Of a stretch of 9,172 nt of DNA, positions 6,311 through 9,172 are shown piece after piece. This stretch comes from an uncultured Planctomycetaceae bacterium. Its GTDB lineage: Bacteria > Planctomycetota > Planctomycetia > Pirellulales > Pirellulaceae. The translations under genes were made by a program, and so were the position numbers. The notes under the pieces are model-generated. The model was given only the letters and a program-made list of their open reading frames with translations. It was not told where the DNA came from and ran no database searches. The stretch lies in contig CAIXSC010000101.1 in the NCBI GenBank assembly GCA_903921945.1, positions 1-9,172 of the forward strand. Reading direction: 5' to 3'. Within the stretch, counting starts at the first letter, position 1, and the number at the start of each line of letters is the position of its first letter.

Positions 6311-7243
6311 CTAAGACAGCGTGCTACCGGTTCGCCGCAACAAGCGATCGACCGCGATCAGCTCGCCGGTTGCCGCCGCCGGTCGCGGCAGATGCCGCGA
6401 TTGGCCTTCCGTCTTTTCGCCGCCAAACCAATAGGTCATGCCAGCACCGATGCCTTGGAAGAACATTCCCATGATCATCAGGAACGCCCAAAAACCGTTC
6501 CCCGACAATGCTCCGTAGATCGGCGCGTAAAACGGAATGAAGATGCTGCACAGGCCATGCACGAGGCCGGCTTTGAAGTTCTTCACGATGAGCACGATCG
6601 CCGCGACAAAACCCATCAAGTTGCCCACGACCATCATCACGATGCCGGCGTAATACTGCGAATTGCCGCTCGATTCGATCTTCATGAACCCAATGTATGC
6701 CAACCACATGGTGACGACTGCGAGTACCAGCAAGCCGAAGCTCAACACGTAGCCGGCGAGCACGCCGCCCGTGGTCTGCTCCTTCGCCATGACGGGGCCT
6801 TTGGCGAGCTCCTCGGCCGCCTTGGCCAACACGGTTTCGGCAGCGCTGCCATGGCCGTCGCTCTTTGTGCGTTTGACCGTGGTGAAGACCGTCTCGCCGG
6901 TTTGCGAGTTGTAACCGCAAGCGACACAGATCACGGCTCCCAGCGGCATGCTGGCTTGGCATTTGGAGCAACGCGACGAGGCTTGGCCGGCGAGGCCTTC
7001 CAATTCGAAGAGGTCGGCCACCCCGGACTGGACGGGCGGTGGCGGCGCGGCCGACGCCGCCGGGCGACTGGCTGCCTTGGTAGTGGCTGCCGGCTTACTG
7101 GCTGTTTGGGGTGCCGCGCCCGCGTTGTCGGCGGCTGGCACTGCCAAGGCGCCGCCGCATTTTGGGCACTTCACCTTTTTGCCAGCGTATTGGTCCGGCG
7201 CGGCGAAGCCGGCCCCGCACGAGCAGACGACTTTAATTGGCAT
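6311..7243 (-). CDS. Zinc-ribbon protein with four predicted membrane segments, function unknown
   Basis: The 310-residue protein begins with a zinc-ribbon-like block, C7-x-C9 and C26-x-x-C29, in the MPIKVVCSCGAGFAAP... style I associate with many planctomycete proteins. A flexible Ala/Pro/Lys linker (about 40-72) leads to a second cysteine set, C92xxC95 and C106xxC109 (CSKC...CVACGYNSQTGE). From about residue 158 there are four hydrophobic segments (about 160-185, 198-221, 226-246, 249-272), followed by a charged tail. The metal-binding part is therefore probably cytoplasmic with a C-terminal membrane bundle; orientation is inferred. I do not recognise a function. The start is the ATG at 7243 because the motif starts there; an upstream in-frame start at 7300 would add 19 residues without family character. 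The ribosome site is weak (GAGA). The gene is first in an apparent unit with proA and the FliM-like gene, and divergent from groES. Confidence 0.88.
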   Translation of the reverse strand: MPIKVVCSCGAGFAAPDQYAGKKVKCPKCGGALAVPAADNAGAAPQTASKPAATTKAASRPAASAAPPPPVQSGVADLFELEGLAGQASSRCSKCQASMPLGAVICVACGYNSQTGETVFTTVKRTKSDGHGSAAETVLAKAAEELAKGPVMAKEQTTGGVLAGYVLSFGLLVLAVVTMWLAYIGFMKIESSGNSQYYAGIVMMVVGNLMGFVAAIVLIVKNFKAGLVHGLCSIFIPFYAPIYGALSGNGFWAFLMIMGMFFQGIGAGMTYWFGGEKTEGQSRHLPRPAAATGELIAVDRLLRRTGSTLS

Positions 7244-7682
7244 AGCGATTCTCGAAACGCGGGGTTCCACCTGGGGCGGACAGCTGGCACAAGCTGACAA
7301 GCGCGACTTGCTCTGGCCCGTCGGGGCCCGGATCTTGCCCGATTGTGCTTTCGTTGGCCGCCGTTCTCAAGCGTTCCCCGAGCCGGCTGCCAATTTGACA
7401 GCGGGACTCGATGGGCCGTCGGGCGAGTGCCATAACCACCGGCGGTTGACCGACGAAAGCCTCACTCAGGCGGCTCGGTGTTTTACTCAAACCACCAGCC
7501 GATTGCAACTTAGGTTCATGTCGCCAGTTCCTGGCACGGCAGTTGCTACTCGGAGGGTTAAGCGTGAGTTGAGCGCACATTTGACAGTCGAGAATCGTCC
7601 GGCCGTGGTGGCCGGTCGAACGTCGGCTGTCGCGGAAACGGGTTATTCACCGGGGTTCGTAGCACAGTTGGGGAGGATATTC
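7244..7682. other. Divergent intergenic region between the zinc-ribbon gene and groES
   Basis: I see no convincing gene in these 439 bases. Reading frames that cross it, including one open far upstream of groES and a 115-codon minus-strand frame (7580-7233), have no recognisable domain. It must hold promoters for both directions. A TTGACA at 7581-7586 could be a -35 box towards groES, but no good -10 lies at the right distance. I find no CIRCE element (TTAGCACTC-N9-GAGTGCTAA) and no clear heat-shock sigma-32 promoter. Small inverted repeats occur at 7281-7296 (CAGCT/AGCTG), 7477-7496 (GGTGTTT against AAACCACC, one bulge) and 7505-7546 (outer GCAACT/AGTTGC, inner GCCAG/CTGGC); all are weak. 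Confidence 0.6.
7670..7677 (+). promoter_or_regulatory. Ribosome binding site of groES
   Basis: GGGGAGGA lies 5 bases before the ATG at 7683. It settles the groES start although the same frame is open for more than 700 bases upstream. Confidence 0.85.
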
Positions 7683-8012
7683 ATGGCGGCGACGGCGTCC
7701 AAGAAGAAGCCAGCAGCGGGAATCAAACTGCAACCTCTGGGAGACCGCGTGGTGGTCGAGCGGGAAAGCTCCGAGGAAAAGACCTCGGGCGGCATTCTGC
7801 TCCCCGATTCCGCCAAGGATAAGCCGGCCCGCGGCGTGGTGGTCAGCGTCGGCGAAGGCCGGTTGCTCGAAGACGGCAGCCGCGGCGCTTTGCAAGTCAA
7901 GCCGGGCGATCGGGTCATTTTCAGCAGCTACGCGGGCGAGACGTTCAAGGTCGGCGACCAGGAACTGCTGCTGATGCGCGAGGACGATATTTTGGCGGTG
8001 ATCGAAGAGTAA
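7683..8012 (+). CDS. groES: Co-chaperonin GroES (Hsp10)
   Basis: The 109-residue protein is the lid of the GroEL/GroES folding chamber: a heptameric ring that binds GroEL with ATP and encloses the substrate protein in the cytoplasm. Family blocks are clear: KLQPLGDRVVVE (15-26), the mobile loop EEKTSGGILLPD (31-42) whose GGILL segment contacts GroEL, KDKPARGVVVSVGEGR (45-60), VKPGDRVIFSSYAGE (72-86) and the C-terminal DDILAVIEE. A Lys/Ala-rich extension of about 14 residues (MAATASKKKPAAGI) precedes the core and makes it slightly longer than the common 95-100 residues. It is followed by groEL 87 bases downstream, almost certainly in one operon. Confidence 0.98.
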   Translation: MAATASKKKPAAGIKLQPLGDRVVVERESSEEKTSGGILLPDSAKDKPARGVVVSVGEGRLLEDGSRGALQVKPGDRVIFSSYAGETFKVGDQELLLMREDDILAVIEE

Positions 8013-8099
8013 CCGCGAACGGCGTCGGGACGACCGCCGCCCGCAGGTCCGCACCGCGAACCGCATTTTTAGTGTTCACGAATCAGGAGACTTTTTTCC
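8013..8099 (+). promoter_or_regulatory. groES-groEL spacer with a small hairpin and groEL ribosome site
   Basis: A stem can form at 8020-8039: CGGC and GTC pair with GAC and GCCG, with one bulged C and loop GGGAC. It is flanked by a 9-base direct repeat, ACCGCGAAC, at 8012-8020 and 8053-8061, the first copy overlapping the stem. AGGAG at 8085-8089 is the groEL ribosome site, 10 bases before its ATG. The hairpin has no adjacent T-run and may adjust groEL expression or mRNA stability, which is inference. Confidence 0.35.

Positions 8100-9172
<1,073 letters not shown>

Noticed and set aside
7233..7580. 115-codon minus-strand frame in the groES upstream region
   Set aside because: No recognisable domain, no clear ribosome site, and it overlaps the start of the zinc-ribbon gene.
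7581..7609. Sigma-70 promoter for groES based on TTGACA at 7581
   Set aside because: No acceptable -10 hexamer occurs 16-18 bases downstream, so it is mentioned only as a possible -35 box.
6948..8012. 354-codon frame that ends as GroES
   Set aside because: Only the last 109 codons match GroES, and a strong ribosome site lies just before the ATG at 7683; the upstream part is antisense to the zinc-ribbon gene and then intergenic.

Overview
This high-GC window looks like chromosomal DNA from a planctomycete, probably of the Pirellulales type. That is inferred from protein style: a GroES with a Lys/Ala-rich N-terminal extension, a 'MPIKVVC...' zinc-ribbon membrane protein, a secreted protein of unknown function, and a GspE-like ATPase and FliM-like protein that each stand apart from any secretion or flagellar operon. 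I see no rRNA, tRNA, insertion sequence, phage gene or CRISPR array.

Layout, left to right. (1) A short perfect hairpin at the extreme left edge. (2) A two-gene minus-strand unit, 2445 to 54: a GspE/PilB-type secretion ATPase followed by a Sfp-type 4'-phosphopantetheinyl transferase whose ATG lies one base after the ATPase stop codon. (3) Divergent from it, a plus-strand gene for a secreted protein of unknown function (2610-3491). (4) A three-gene minus-strand cluster, 7243 to 3553: a zinc-ribbon protein with four membrane segments, proA (glutamate-5-semialdehyde dehydrogenase, proline synthesis) and a FliM-like motor-switch protein. The gaps are 8 and 44 bases, so the three are probably co-transcribed, although their roles do not form an obvious pathway. 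(5) A 439-base divergent intergenic region without a convincing gene. (6) groES and groEL on the plus strand; groEL runs off the right end.

The chaperonin pair is a standard functional unit: GroES caps GroEL in ATP-driven protein folding. The other neighbourhoods look mixed.

The most distinctive signal is not a gene. Three unrelated proteins (phosphopantetheinyl transferase, GspE-like ATPase, FliM-like protein) each carry extra Ser/Ala/Glu/Asn/Asp-rich linkers made of in-frame tandem DNA repeats (units of 12, 15, 15 and 24 bp), placed between conserved blocks and leaving the catalytic motifs intact. This suggests a genome-wide habit of lengthening linkers by short tandem duplication. I do not see a clear new multi-gene system here.
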